64,000 nucleotides of DNA from Pseudomonadota bacterium. Its GTDB lineage: Bacteria; Myxococcota_A; Polyangia; GCA-2747355. A program made the translations under genes and the position numbers. Positions 1 through 10,000 of the stretch are shown here, in pieces. The notes beneath the pieces are model-generated. The model ran no database searches, was not told the DNA's origin, and saw only the letters and a program-made list of their open reading frames with translations. The stretch covers positions 248,001 to 312,000 of the forward strand of contig JADJDT010000006.1 of NCBI GenBank assembly GCA_016702545.1, written 5' to 3'. Positions within the stretch are counted from its first letter, which is position 1, and every line of letters begins with the position of its first letter.

Positions 1-259
1 CGAGGATCTCGAGGCATTGCACCAGCGGCAGGCCGGAGTCGATCATCGTCGCGAACTGGCGCGCGAAGACGACGACGTCGCGCTGGGCGACGCCGGTGCC
101 GATCTGGATGCTGATCTCTCGCGCCTTGCGCTTGATCTTGCTGGCGACGATGTTCTGGTCGCGCAGCCGCTGCACGACGGTGGCGTCGTTGGGGGCCTCC
201 ATCACGCCCTGCCGGGCCTCACCGGTGCGGGTCCGGCCCTCCCAGGTGTAGATGCTCAT
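1..259 (-). CDS. pilC: Type IV pilus inner-membrane platform protein PilC (GspF family), N-terminal part
   Basis: Runs off the left edge, so only the first 86 residues are visible, from ATG at 259. The start MSIYTWEGRTRTGE followed by a segment containing FARQFATMIDSGLPLVQ is the classic N-terminal half of the first GspF domain of PilC/PulF platform proteins. In the family this inner-membrane protein sits under the pilus and works with the PilB and PilT ATPases. The visible part is the cytoplasmic domain, before the first membrane segment. The next gene upstream, gshB, has the same orientation but is about 140 bp away with nothing recognisable between. Family confidence is high; a type II secretion GspF paralogue cannot be fully excluded from the fragment. 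Confidence 0.88.
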   Translation of the reverse strand, partial: MSIYTWEGRTRTGEARQGVMEAPNDATVVQRLRDQNIVASKIKRKAREISIQIGTGVAQRDVVVFARQFATMIDSGLPLVQCLEIL

Positions 260-402
260 CGCTGTTTACCTCCCGCTGCCGTGGGCGCTGCCGTGGCGGA
301 TCGGCGCGCGGGTGCCCTTCCGCGGCCAGCGCCCGCGAGCTTACCCGAGTCCGCTGCGCCTCGCGAATCTCCGGGCGGCCGCCTTCGCGCCGCGCGCGGG
401 CC

Positions 403-1386
403 TCAGCCGGCTGGGTGGGCAGCCGAGCGCGCTGCGGCGGGTGGCAGGCGGTGGGCGATGGCGTCGATTAGCAGGCCAGCGATGTTGAGGCCGAACAGGC
501 GGTCGAGCTCGCGGATGCCGGTCGGGCTGGTGACGTTGATCTCCGTCAAGAAGTCGCCGATCACGTCGAGGCCGACGAAGAGCAGGCCGCGCTCGCGGAG
601 CGCTGGGCCGACCTGATCGCAGAGCCAGCGCTCGCGGGCACCGAGAGCTCGGCCCTCGGCGCGCGCGCCGGCGGCCAGGTTGCCGCGGGTCTCGCCCGCC
701 GCCGGAATGCGCGCCAGCATCCACGGTACGGGCACGCCGTCGATCAGCAGGATGCGCTTGTCGCCGGCGCTGATCTCGGGGACGAAGCGCTGCGCCATCA
801 CCGTGCGCGTGTCCTGCTGCGTCATCAGCTCGAGGATCACGCTCAGGTTGGGGTCGTCGGCGCGCACGCGAAAAACCGAGCCGCCGCCCATCGTGTCGAG
901 CGGTTTGATCACCACCTCCTGCTGGGCCACGGCGAAGTCGCGTAGGCGTGCGCGCTCGCGGCTGACCAGCGTGGGTGGGATGCAGTGGGCAAAGCCGGTG
1001 ATCGCCAGCTTCTCGTTGTGGTCGCGCAGGGCCTGCGGTCGGTTGACCACCAACACGCCGCGGCGCTCGGCCAGCTCGAGCAGATAGGTGCTGTAGATGT
1101 ACTCGAGGTCGAAGGGCGGATCCTTGCGCATCAGCACCGCGTCGAGCGTGCTCAGCGGCGCCGTCCGCTCCGCGCCGAGGGTGAACCAGTGCTGGGGGTC
1201 ATCGGCGACCGTCAGGGGGCGCATGCGGGCCCAGGCCTCCCCGTCCCGGGCGAAGAGGTCACGCTGCTCGATGTAGGTCAGGACCCAGTCGCGACGTTGC
1301 GCTTCGAGCGCCATCGCGAAGGTGCTGTCCTTGTGTGCCTTGATCGTGGCGATGGGGTCCATCACCACGCCGAGCTGGATCGTCAT
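403..1386 (-). CDS. gshB: Glutathione synthetase (ATP-grasp)
   Basis: A 327-residue protein matching the usual GshB length. GshB ligates gamma-glutamylcysteine and glycine with ATP in the cytoplasm. The N-terminal domain starts MTIQLGVVMDPIATI, typical of GshB. The ATP-grasp core includes EVVIKPLDTMGGGSVF near residue 150, and the C-terminal substrate/metal loop reads TEINVTSPTGIREL. The ATG at 1386 was chosen because homology begins there; codons further upstream in frame give an Arg/Pro-rich stretch unlike the family. A glutathione S-transferase is encoded 9 kb away. It is transcribed away from the pterin dehydratase gene, with a 142-bp divergent gap. Confidence 0.93.
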   Translation of the reverse strand: MTIQLGVVMDPIATIKAHKDSTFAMALEAQRRDWVLTYIEQRDLFARDGEAWARMRPLTVADDPQHWFTLGAERTAPLSTLDAVLMRKDPPFDLEYIYSTYLLELAERRGVLVVNRPQALRDHNEKLAITGFAHCIPPTLVSRERARLRDFAVAQQEVVIKPLDTMGGGSVFRVRADDPNLSVILELMTQQDTRTVMAQRFVPEISAGDKRILLIDGVPVPWMLARIPAAGETRGNLAAGARAEGRALGARERWLCDQVGPALRERGLLFVGLDVIGDFLTEINVTSPTGIRELDRLFGLNIAGLLIDAIAHRLPPAAARSAAHPAG

Positions 1387-1528
1387 CGCGTCGCCTCGAG
1401 CGCCCCGCGCGCCGCGCGTCGGGGCAGGGCAGCAGGCGTTGGCGTTAGGGGTTGGGTTGCCGGACGCTGTCGGTATGCTACACGCTGTCGCGGTTCGCGG
1501 ACATCCCGCGCCGAGGGGAGTTGAACGC

Positions 1529-1861
1529 ATGAGCGATCTTTGCGAGCGGAGCTGCGCGCCCTGTCGCGGCGGCTTACCGGCGCTGCGCGGCGCGGAGCTG
1601 GAGGCGCTATTGGGGCAGCTCGGTGGCGATTGGCGCCTCGTGGCGGAGCACCACCTAGCGCGCGACTACACCTTTGCGGACTTCCGCCAGGCATTGACCT
1701 TCGCCAACGCGGTCGGTGAGCTGGCGGAGCAGCAGGGTCATCACCCGGAGTTGCTCGTCGGCTGGGGAAAGGTCGGCATCACGATCTGGACCCATAAGGT
1801 CGATGGTCTGACCGAGAGCGACTTCGTGCTCGCGGCCAAGATCGATCAGCTGCCCCGCTGA
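1529..1861 (+). CDS. phhB: 4a-hydroxytetrahydrobiopterin dehydratase (pterin-4a-carbinolamine dehydratase)
   Basis: A 110-residue protein of the PCD/DCoH family, which dehydrates the 4a-carbinolamine formed by aromatic amino acid hydroxylases and so helps recycle the pterin cofactor. Family hallmarks are visible: F-x3-F-x-F-AN-VGELAE, then the catalytic QGHHPEL segment, and WTHKVDGLTESDF near the C-terminus. The start at 1529 is supported by a purine-rich GAGGGGAG element at 1512-1519. The N-terminus carries two cysteine pairs (CERSCAPC), which is not typical. No phenylalanine hydroxylase gene is seen here, so the physiological partner is unknown. Confidence 0.9.
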   Translation: MSDLCERSCAPCRGGLPALRGAELEALLGQLGGDWRLVAEHHLARDYTFADFRQALTFANAVGELAEQQGHHPELLVGWGKVGITIWTHKVDGLTESDFVLAAKIDQLPR

Positions 1862-1964
1862 GCTGTCCCCCTGCGCCGGCACGCCGCCCGCCGCGGTCGC
1901 CGGCTGGCCGCCTCAGTACGGCCGCCTCAGTAGCGGTCGGCGCGGTAGCGCGTGCCGTAGGCCA

Positions 1965-2546
1965 TCAGCCCGAGCTCGAGCAGCATCCCGCCCCTGGGTT
2001 GATCGCGCCGCTGGCGCCGTGAATCAGGTTGAAGAAGGGACGCGCGGCGAGGAAGACGGAGAAACTGCGCCGCTCGCTGTTCAGCTCGACGCCCAGGCGC
2101 GCGGGGACGTGAAAGGCCCAGGCGTCTTCGGTGACCTTGCGACCGGTGGGCAGGGTGTACTCGTGGCTGGCGACGGAGAAGCCGAGGCCGGGGGCGACGA
2201 AGAACTCGACCGCGCTCGGGGCCGAGGGGTGGAAGTTGAGATAGACCTCGCCGGTGGCGAGAAAGTAGTCGTGCAGGGCGTTCGACGCCGCGATGTTGCT
2301 CACCGGGATGCTGGCGTCGAGCGAGAGCTGATCGCCGAGGAAGAGCTTGAACTCGATCGTTGGCAGCAGGAAGGCGAACTCGCTGTTGTCGACGTCGGTG
2401 AAGTCGAGATCGAGCTTGGCCACGCCGACGCCAAGGGCCGTCCCGGCGCCGAAGCTGCGGTGGCCGACGGCGTACTGCGCCTCGGCGGGGGTGGCGCCGA
2501 CCAATAGGCCGAGCACGCTCAATACCAGCGGCAGACATGGGCGCAT
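1965..2546 (-). CDS. Exported outer-membrane-like (beta-barrel) protein, C-terminus frameshifted
   Basis: ATG at 2546 follows a strong AGAGGGGG ribosome site. Residues 1-23 form a signal peptide ending TPAEA. The remainder has alternating polar/apolar strands (KLDLDFTDV, IEFKLFLGDQLSLDAS, AVEFFVAPGLGFSVAS) typical of small outer-membrane barrels. As written the frame stops at 1965 after an unusual Cys/Ser-rich tail. Adding one C to the C-run at 1991-1994 restores a continuation to 1927 ending in tyrosine, with strand-like sequence GGGMLLELGLMAYGTRYRA. Barrel proteins typically end in an aromatic residue, so the true gene is probably 1927-2546. No specific function can be assigned. Confidence 0.72.
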   Translation of the reverse strand: MRPCLPLVLSVLGLLVGATPAEAQYAVGHRSFGAGTALGVGVAKLDLDFTDVDNSEFAFLLPTIEFKLFLGDQLSLDASIPVSNIAASNALHDYFLATGEVYLNFHPSAPSAVEFFVAPGLGFSVASHEYTLPTGRKVTEDAWAFHVPARLGVELNSERRSFSVFLAARPFFNLIHGASGAINPGAGCCSSSG

Positions 2547-2785
2547 CGCGAACCCCCTCTCGAGGGGCCGGCGCGCGCTGGCTGGGGCCCCCGGTGCCTC
2601 GGCGTGTGCCTGGGAGCATGCTGGGCGCCGTGTGGGGCTGTCAATCGGGTCACCGGCGGGTCGGGCGTGTCGTGTGCGGCGTGCCGTGACTGGCGGGGCC
2701 TCGGCGGGCGGGACTCGCCGCGAGGCCCTCGGCGCGAGGCGCGAGGCAATTGACGCGGCGGGGGCGCGGTGGCAGAAGGGCCGCC

Positions 2786-3766
2786 GTGCGAGTGCTGATG
2801 GCCACGCTCTGGCTGGTGACCGCCTGTGGTGCGCGCTCGGCGTCGGTGCCGGCGACGAGCGGTGAGGGCGTGCCCGCGCGTGCAGCGGGCGGCTCGCCGG
2901 CGCCCCTCGGCGCCTCCCTGGGCGCGGCGCCCGAGCGGCTGCTGGAGGCGCTGCAGCAGCCCTGGAGTGCCTTCGCCAGGCCCTTGGGTCCGCATCGCGT
3001 GCGGCTCCATGCGCGCAGCCTCCGTTCGGGCCCCGGGTTGCCGATGGCACGCGTGGAACAGCACGTCGATCTCGTCTGGGGTGCGGGCGGACGCCTGTGG
3101 GTACGCAAGGACACCCACGATCAGTATGGGCTGGAGCTGCGCTGGATCGACGACTGGCTCTACCTGCGCCAGCGCTGGAACCGCTTCATTCGGCGGCGGG
3201 CGCTCGATCGCCAGGAGCCGCTGCGCCTGGCCGATCGCGCCTACGGTCTGTTGCCCGATGAGCTCGCGCTGCTGGGGCGCTTCCTCAAGCTCGGGCCCGC
3301 CCGCGCCGTGACGGTGCTCGGGCGCGCTGCCTGGCAGGTGTCACTGCTGCGCGCCGAGCGCGCGGGGGAGCTCGCGCCAGGCGAGCAGGACGAGCAGGAC
3401 GCGCAGTTGGCGCGCCGTTGGCGGCGAAGCCTGCAGGTCGAGGAGCTGACCGGAACGGCGGCGATCGACCGACTGACGGGCGCGCCCTTGCTGGCCCGCG
3501 TGCACGCGCGCTGCAGTTTCACGCTGCCCGCCGGCCCCTCGGACGCGACCGGCATTCCGAGGCTGGCGAGCTCGGGTGGGGCTCGTGGCCAGCTCGAGCT
3601 CGAGCTCGAGCAACGGGTGATCGACCTGGGGGAGGTCAGCGGCATCACGGCCCCGCCGGCAGAGGAGATCGTCGCGGAGGTGCGTGGGCACCGGCTCGAG
3701 ATCGAGCGCCAAATGGTGTTGGGCGAGCGCCCCGTCGACCCCGCCTGGCGGCAACTCTCGCCCTGA
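2786..3766 (+). CDS. Putative lipoprotein of unknown function
   Basis: The GTG at 2786 is preferred because AGAAGGG lies just upstream and the protein then begins with a compact lipoprotein signal, hydrophobic stretch MATLWLVTAC with lipobox LVTAC (lipidated Cys at about residue 14). About 326 residues follow, rich in Arg and Leu, with no recognised domain. The central part (QHVDLVWGAGGRLWVRKDTHDQYGLE) looks beta-rich, as in periplasmic proteins that resemble LolA/outer-membrane lipoprotein-sorting folds, but this is only an impression. It is divergent from the outer-membrane-like gene at 2546, sharing a 239-bp intergenic region. Confidence 0.7.
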   Translation: MRVLMATLWLVTACGARSASVPATSGEGVPARAAGGSPAPLGASLGAAPERLLEALQQPWSAFARPLGPHRVRLHARSLRSGPGLPMARVEQHVDLVWGAGGRLWVRKDTHDQYGLELRWIDDWLYLRQRWNRFIRRRALDRQEPLRLADRAYGLLPDELALLGRFLKLGPARAVTVLGRAAWQVSLLRAERAGELAPGEQDEQDAQLARRWRRSLQVEELTGTAAIDRLTGAPLLARVHARCSFTLPAGPSDATGIPRLASSGGARGQLELELEQRVIDLGEVSGITAPPAEEIVAEVRGHRLEIERQMVLGERPVDPAWRQLSP

Positions 3767-3883
3767 GGGAGCCGCGCGGGCCGCGCTGCGGCCTGGCGCC
3801 GCGCCACGCCGCGGGATATGGTCGATCGGGTCGCGACGAAGTGTCGCGCCGCGGGCGCGGCGCTGAAGGAGGCAGACTCAAAC

Positions 3884-4264
3884 TTGACGCATGCCCATGC
3901 ACTGGCCCTGCAGGCGGTCGCTGCCGCCTGCACCAAGAGCGGCCTGGACCCGCTGCTGCTGGATGTGACCGAACTCTGTCCCTACACTGACTTCGTGCTG
4001 CTGGTCAGCGGCCGCAGCACGAGGCAGGTCGAGGCCATCGCCGAGGCCGTCGAACAGGCGCTGAAGGAGCGCGGCCACGACCTGCGCGGTCGCGAGGGAA
4101 AGCGCGGCGGGAGCTGGCTGCTGCTCGACTTCGGCGACCTGCTCGTCCACGTCTTCCACGAGTCGCAACGCGGCTACTACGATCTGGAGGGTCTCTGGAT
4201 CGACGCCGCGCGTGTGCCGCTGTCGCTCGAGGAGCCCCGGCGTCCCGCGGCCGTGGCTGGCTGA
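3884..4264 (+). CDS. rsfS: Ribosome silencing factor RsfS (Iojap family)
   Basis: A 126-residue protein. RsfS binds uL14 on the 50S subunit and blocks subunit joining when nutrients are scarce. Core motifs are clear: CPYTDFVLLVSGRSTRQVEAIAE, then GSWLLLDFGDLLVHVF and ESQRGYYDLEGLW, the conserved end of the family. No ATG lies at the expected position; a TTG at 3884 preceded by AAGGAGG (3866-3872) is the likeliest start. The gene precedes rlmH by 63 bp, a common pairing of two ribosome-associated genes. Confidence 0.9.
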   Translation: MTHAHALALQAVAAACTKSGLDPLLLDVTELCPYTDFVLLVSGRSTRQVEAIAEAVEQALKERGHDLRGREGKRGGSWLLLDFGDLLVHVFHESQRGYYDLEGLWIDAARVPLSLEEPRRPAAVAG

Positions 4265-4327
4265 GCGGCGCAGCGCCCGCTGAGCGCGGTCGCCGTGTCG
4301 CGGGTGGCGGGCCCTCGGTTCCTTAGC

Positions 4328-4756
4328 ATGCGACGCGTCGAGATCCTCTGCATCGGCAAGCTCCGCGACGCGGGCCTTCGCACGCTCTGCGATGAGTATT
4401 ACCGGCGCTGCGCGCCCCTGTTGCAGGTCACCGAGCGTGAGTTGCGGGCGGTGACGGAGCTGCCGCGCGCAGTGGCGCCGCGCAGCCGCCTGGTCCTGCT
4501 GGACGAGGGCGGCGAATTGCTGGGCAGCCGCCCCTTCGCCGAGCGGCTAAAGGGCTGGCTGAGCACGGACGGGCCGCGCTTGGTCTTTGCCATCGGTGGC
4601 GCCGAGGGCTTCGACGAGGCGAGCCGTGCCCGCGCCGATGGCCTGCTGGCGTTGGGCCGCCTGACGCTGGCCCACCGCATCGCGCGCATAGTGCTGGCGG
4701 AGCAGCTCTATCGCGCGGTATCGATCATCGGCGGCGCGCCCTACCACCGGGACTGA
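4328..4756 (+). CDS. rlmH: 23S rRNA (pseudouridine-1915-N3)-methyltransferase RlmH
   Basis: A 142-residue SPOUT-family methyltransferase that methylates pseudouridine 1915 in helix 69 of 23S rRNA. The start MRRVEILCIGKL, the SAM-binding knot segment FAIGGAEGFDE and the C-terminal LAEQLYRAVSIIGGAPYHRD are diagnostic. The ATG at 4328 aligns with family starts; an in-frame upstream ATG at 4295 would add eleven atypical residues. It follows rsfS, consistent with a ribosome-biogenesis pair. Confidence 0.94.
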   Translation: MRRVEILCIGKLRDAGLRTLCDEYYRRCAPLLQVTERELRAVTELPRAVAPRSRLVLLDEGGELLGSRPFAERLKGWLSTDGPRLVFAIGGAEGFDEASRARADGLLALGRLTLAHRIARIVLAEQLYRAVSIIGGAPYHRD

Positions 4757-4825
4757 GATCCCGGGTCGCGATCTCGGCTCGAGGTCCCGGGGCTGTCGGG
4801 GTGCCCGCCGCGAGGAGTCCCGCCG

Positions 4826-6922
4826 ATGCGTTGGTCCCGCTTGAGGCCGAGTGTGGCCGGCCTGTTGCGGCACGGCGACCTGCTGCTGGCCGCGCTGGTC
4901 GTCAGCATCGTGGCGATGATGATCGTCCCGCTGCCGACCTTCCTGCTCGATATCCTGATCACCACCAACATCTCGCTGGCGGTTGTCCTGCTGCTGGTCA
5001 GCATCTACGTGATCGATGCGCTGCGGATTGCCACCTTTCCCACGATTCTGCTGATCACGACGCTTTTCCGCCTCGGGCTCAATGTCTCCTCGACGCGCCT
5101 GATCTTGCTGCAGGCCGATGCCGGCGAGGTGATCAGCAGCTTTGGCAACTTCGTCGTCGCGGGCAACCTCGTGGTCGGCGCCGTGGTCTTTCTGATTCTG
5201 ACGTTGATCCAGTTCATCGTGATCGCCAAGGGCAGCGAGCGGGTGGCCGAGGTGGCGGCGCGCTTCGCGCTCGACGCGATGCCCGGCAAGCAGATGGCGG
5301 TCGACGCCGAGCTGCGGGCCGGGACGATCGACGGTGACCAGGCCCGGCGGCAGCGCGCGCTGCTGCAACGCGAGTCGCAGTTCTACGGGGCGATGGACGG
5401 GGCGATGAAGTTCGTCAAGGGCGATGCCGTGGCGGGCATCCTGATCACGCTGGTCAACATCCTGGGCGGGCTGGCGATCGGGGTGCTCCAGCGCGGCATG
5501 AGCCTGGCCGACGCCGGTCACCTCTATACGCTGCTGACCGTCGGTGACGGGCTGGTGAGCCAGATCCCCGCGCTCCTGATCTCGACCGCGGCGGGCATCG
5601 TGGTGACGCGCGTGGCGGCGGAGGACGAGGGGTCGCACCTCGGCCATGACATGGGGGCCCAGCTCCTGGCCCAGCCGCGGGCGATCGCGATTGCCGCCGG
5701 GCTGCTGGCGCTGCTCGGCCTCGTCCCCGGCCTACCGGCCGTGCCGTTCTTGCTGCTCGGCGGCACGGCAGGGGCCGTGGCGTGGGGGCTGCGGGCACGC
5801 GCCACGGCGGCGGACGGCGGCCGTGCGCACCCCGGCGCCGCGCCTTGGCTGGGGAGCCCCCCGCGGCGGGAGAGTGGCGAGTTGCCCGAGCCCTACAGTC
5901 GGCTCGCGCTCGAGGTCGGGCCGGCGCTGCTGCCCTTCGTCGACGCCAACGGCGAGGGGCGCCGCCTGGTCGTCGAGCTGATCCCCGGTCTGCGCGAGCT
6001 GCTGCGCAGTGAGCTGGGCTTGCCCGTGCCCGGCGTCCACGTCAGGCGCGGTCGCGAGCTGCGTGGCGCTCAGTATCGCTTTGCGCTCGACGAGACGCCG
6101 ATCGCCGCCGGCGAGGCCGTGCTCGAGGGTCTGGTGGTGGCCGCCGACGCCGCACGGCTGGCGGCCGCGGGTCTGCCGGCGGGCCGGCCGCTCACGCTGC
6201 CGGGCCTCACGGGTCCGGCGAGTTGCCTGCCGCCGGGCGTGGTGCTGCCGGCGGCGGCGGCGCTCGATGTCGTCGATCCCGCGACGCAGCTCGTGCTGCA
6301 CCTGGGTCAGGTGCTGCGCCAGCAGGCCGCGGAGCTGGTCGGGATCCAGGAGACGCAGGAGCTGCTCGATGGGCTCGAGCACAGCCATCCGGCGCTGGTG
6401 CACGAGGTCGTGCCGAAGCTGGTCTCGCTGCCGATGCTCGCCGAGATCTTGCGTCGCTTGCTCGACGAGCAGCTGCCGATTCGCGATCTGCGGACGATCC
6501 TGCACGCGATGGCGGAGTGGGCGGTCAGCGAGCGCGACCCGCTGGTGCTGAGCGAATACGCCCGGATGGGGCTGCGGCGCTATATCAGCCACCGCTATGC
6601 CGGCGGCTCGCGTGGCACGCTGCGCGCCTATCTGCTCGATCCGCTGATCGAGGATGCCGTGCGGGACGCGGTGCAGCGCACGGACAAGGGCAGCTACCTG
6701 GCGCTCGAGCCGGCGTTGGCGCGTGAGATCGTGGCGGCGGTGGGCCGCGAGCTGGCCGGGGTCCCGGCCGATGAGCCGCTCCCCGTGCTGCTGACCAACG
6801 TCGAGGTGCGACGCTTCGTGCGGCGGCTGCTGGAGACCGACTTCCCGGCGCTGCCGGTGCTGGCCTTCGGCGAGCTGCTGCCCTCGGTCAATGTGCAGCC
6901 GGTGGCGCGTGTCGCGCTCTGA
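4826..6922 (+). CDS. sctV: Type III export gate protein, SctV/FlhA (FHIPEP) family
   Basis: A 698-residue protein of usual family length. It has several N-terminal membrane segments (about residues 18-320), including the FHIPEP hallmark spanning FRLGLNVSSTRLILL and SSFGNFVVAGNLVVG, then a cytoplasmic domain from about residue 345. In the family it forms the nonameric export gate of flagellar or virulence type III systems. The start follows a GAGGAG site. No flagellar gene is nearby, and a translocon-like operon lies 22 kb away, so SctV is favoured over FlhA. The sequence alone does not decide this. It stands alone between rlmH and a large regulator, unlike the clustered export genes of most systems. 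Confidence 0.9.
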   Translation: MRWSRLRPSVAGLLRHGDLLLAALVVSIVAMMIVPLPTFLLDILITTNISLAVVLLLVSIYVIDALRIATFPTILLITTLFRLGLNVSSTRLILLQADAGEVISSFGNFVVAGNLVVGAVVFLILTLIQFIVIAKGSERVAEVAARFALDAMPGKQMAVDAELRAGTIDGDQARRQRALLQRESQFYGAMDGAMKFVKGDAVAGILITLVNILGGLAIGVLQRGMSLADAGHLYTLLTVGDGLVSQIPALLISTAAGIVVTRVAAEDEGSHLGHDMGAQLLAQPRAIAIAAGLLALLGLVPGLPAVPFLLLGGTAGAVAWGLRARATAADGGRAHPGAAPWLGSPPRRESGELPEPYSRLALEVGPALLPFVDANGEGRRLVVELIPGLRELLRSELGLPVPGVHVRRGRELRGAQYRFALDETPIAAGEAVLEGLVVAADAARLAAAGLPAGRPLTLPGLTGPASCLPPGVVLPAAAALDVVDPATQLVLHLGQVLRQQAAELVGIQETQELLDGLEHSHPALVHEVVPKLVSLPMLAEILRRLLDEQLPIRDLRTILHAMAEWAVSERDPLVLSEYARMGLRRYISHRYAGGSRGTLRAYLLDPLIEDAVRDAVQRTDKGSYLALEPALAREIVAAVGRELAGVPADEPLPVLLTNVEVRRFVRRLLETDFPALPVLAFGELLPSVNVQPVARVAL

Positions 6923-7007
6923 GCGCCGCTCGGTCGCTGCACATACCCCCGTGAACGTTGACGGCGCAATTTCAAAGCGCGCGCCGGATCTGATAGCCTC
7001 CCGGATT

Positions 7008-10000
7008 GTGCCGCCCCTCAAGGTGCTGGTCGTCGAGGACGACCTTCATACGCGTAACATCATCGAGATGGTGCTCAAGCGCGACCGGATGTTGCGCTAT
7101 CACCAGCTCGAGGTGCTGACCGCCAGCGATGGCGCCGAGGGACTTGCGCTATTTCGCCAGCACGGGCCGCTGCTCGTGATCACCGATCTGCTGATGCCCA
7201 AGCTCGACGGCTTCGAGCTGATCGAGGCTCTGCGCCGCGAGGGCGGCGAGGCCTTGGTGATCATCGCGACCTCCGCCATCGTCCGCGACCCCGGGGTGCT
7301 GCGTAAGCTCGAGCGCGATTTCAAGGTGCACGTGCAGCTCAAGCCCTTCAGCCCGCGGGTGTTGGCCGAGCAGGTGCAGCGGCTGCTCGCCGACCTGGTG
7401 CCGGCGACGCCGGGCGGGACGGCGGCCGAGGCCGCGCGACCGTTGGCGGCAGAAGGCGGTGCCGCGTCGGGGGGCCCCGCGCGCGCCGCGCCTTTGAAGG
7501 CCGTGGCCAGTGGGTTGGCCGTGACGACCGCCAGCGGGGGGCCCGACCGCGCCGAGGGCGACTTGGCGAAGGACCCGCCGGCGGCGCTGTTGCTGCGCGC
7601 GTTCGAGGGGCAATGGTCGGGGACGCTCGAGCTGGCGCGCGACAAGCTGCAGAAGTGCGTCTTCCTGCTCAACGGCCATCCGATCTTCGTGCAATCCAAC
7701 CTGCGTGAGGAGACTCTCGGCGAGCTGCTGCTGCGCCGCGGGGGGCTGACGGAGGAGCAGCACCGGGGCGTGCTGCGTCTCGCGCAACAACAGCGGTTGC
7801 GCTACGGCGAGGCGCTGGTGCGGGCGCGCATCCTCAGCGAGACCGACGTGATGTCCGAGCTCGTGCAGCAGACCCGCTTCAAGCTGGAGCGCTGTCTGCG
7901 CTGGCGCCTCGGTCGCTGGGTCTTCGTGGCGGATGCGCAGGTCGCCGGCAAGGTGCCGCGGTGCACGGTCGACCCGGTGCGGGTCGTCTTCGATGGTCTG
8001 CGCGGCTCGATCGACGTCGAGGACGCGACGGCCCAGCTGCGGCGCTGGCGCGGTCCGACCAGGCTGCTGTTGCAGCCGCGTTTCGAGCGCTACCGCGAGT
8101 CCTTCGCCGCGGCGTTCGGCGACCGGGTGCTCGCGGCGGTCGGCACGGGGTGCACGGTCGAGGAGCTGCGGGCGCTGCCGGATGGGTCAGGGGTGGCGGT
8201 AGAGGTCGAGGTGTTGTTGCAGACCGGCATGCTGGCGCCAGAGGGCGGCGCGGCCGCGCTCGGGGGTAGTGAGCGCGCGGCAGCGGGGCGCGTTCCCACC
8301 CCCGGGGCTGCGGGCGCGGGGCGCGCTCGGTCGCTCGGCGACCGCGGCGCGGTGGGCCCCGTCGAGCCGCCGGCTGCGCGCACGCTGCCGAGCTTCGACC
8401 TGCTGGCGATGGACAGCCTGGCCGCGTCGCTGCGCCAGCCGCCCAGGCCCCCGCCCTTGCCCGCGGCAGCAACGGCGAGAGCCAGCGCCGCGAGGCCCTG
8501 GCTCGGGGAGCAAAGCAGCCCCGCGCACGAGCGCGACCAGGTCAGTGACCCCCTGCGCTTGGCGCGGCAGCTGATCGAGTCGACCTACCTGGGCTTGCAC
8601 CGGAAGAACCACTACGAGGTGCTGGGCGTGATCGGCGACACCGACGCGGCCGGCATCGAGGTGGCGTATCGCGTCAAGCGCAAGCACTTCGACTTGGGCC
8701 GTCATCGCGATCTCGACCTCGGCGATGCCTATGCCCATCTGGAGGAGATCTGCGCCGCGTTCGATGCGGCGTTCGCCGTGCTCAGGGATCCGCAGGCGCG
8801 CGCGCGCTACGACGAGGAGCTGGCGACGCAGCGTGGCAGCAGCCGGGGCAACGCGGCGATGCGCGCTGAGGACTGCTACCAGCGCGGAAAGGATTTGCTG
8901 CAGCGCGGCCACCAGAGCGATGCGCTGCTGGCGTTCGGCGACGCGCGCCGGCTCCACGACCAACCGCTCTATCGCGCCGAGGAGGCCTTGGCGCATTTCC
9001 TCGGTCACGGGCGCACGCCCACCGCCGGTGCCGAGGCGATGCTGCACGTGCAGGAGGCGCTGGCGGCTGATCCGAGCCATCCGGCGCCCTTCATCGCGGC
9101 CGGCCGCATCAGTCTCGCGCTCGGCGCCCCCGACGAGGCGGTCCAGCACTTCCAAGAGGCGATCAAGCTCGATCCGACGCGCAGCGAGGCCTTCGAGCTG
9201 TTGGAACAGCACTGGCGCGAGCAGCAGCGCTTCGACCTGCTGGAGGAGGAGTATCGGCGCACGATCTTCCTGCTCGGTGGCGCTGACCGTCGGTGGGCCG
9301 CCGCGCTGTGGAAGCGGCTCGGACGGCTGTATCGCGAAGAGCTCCAGGACGAGCGTCGGGCGCTGTTGGCGGCGAAGGCCGCGCTCAAGCTCGATCCCAA
9401 CGACACCGATCTGCGGCTGCTGGTGGCCCGCAGCGACGCCGCCGATCCGCGCCGGTGGTCGGAGGCGGTGAGCGGCTTCCGCGCCGCCCTGCGCGTCGAT
9501 CCATGCGACCGCACGGCCCTGCAGCAGCTGTTTCGGCTCCATCGCGATGCGGGTCGCCAGGAGCCGGCGCGCGACGTGGCGGCGGCGGCGATGCTGCGTG
9601 GCGTGGCCAACACTGAGCAGCTCCGCTTCATCGCGCAGCAGCCAGCGGCGCTGCCGTCCATGGCGGCGCCGATCCTCGACGCGACGCAATGGGCCGTGGT
9701 GTTGCACGCGGACGCCGACCCGTGGCTGACGGAGCTCTTCGCGCTGGTGGCGGCCGTGCTGCGGGAGCTGCACCCCACCGTGCCGCTGGCGTCCGGGTTG
9801 CCACCGCCGGTCGCGGCCGAGTCCGTGTGGCCCGCGGCGGCGACGCAGCTGCTGACGCGCCTCGCCCGCCAGCTTCAGGTGCCGGAGCCGCTGCTCGTCG
9901 TCAGCCCGCTGGCCGGCGAGACGATCGAGGCCTTCGACGGCGAGCGCCCGGTGCTGGTCGTGGGACCGAGCGCGTTGTCGCAGCGCGAGAGTGGCACGGC

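Noticed and set aside
4826..6922. Flagellar FlhA
   Set aside because: No flagellar neighbour and a translocon-like operon in the same window; kept as an alternative, not the call.
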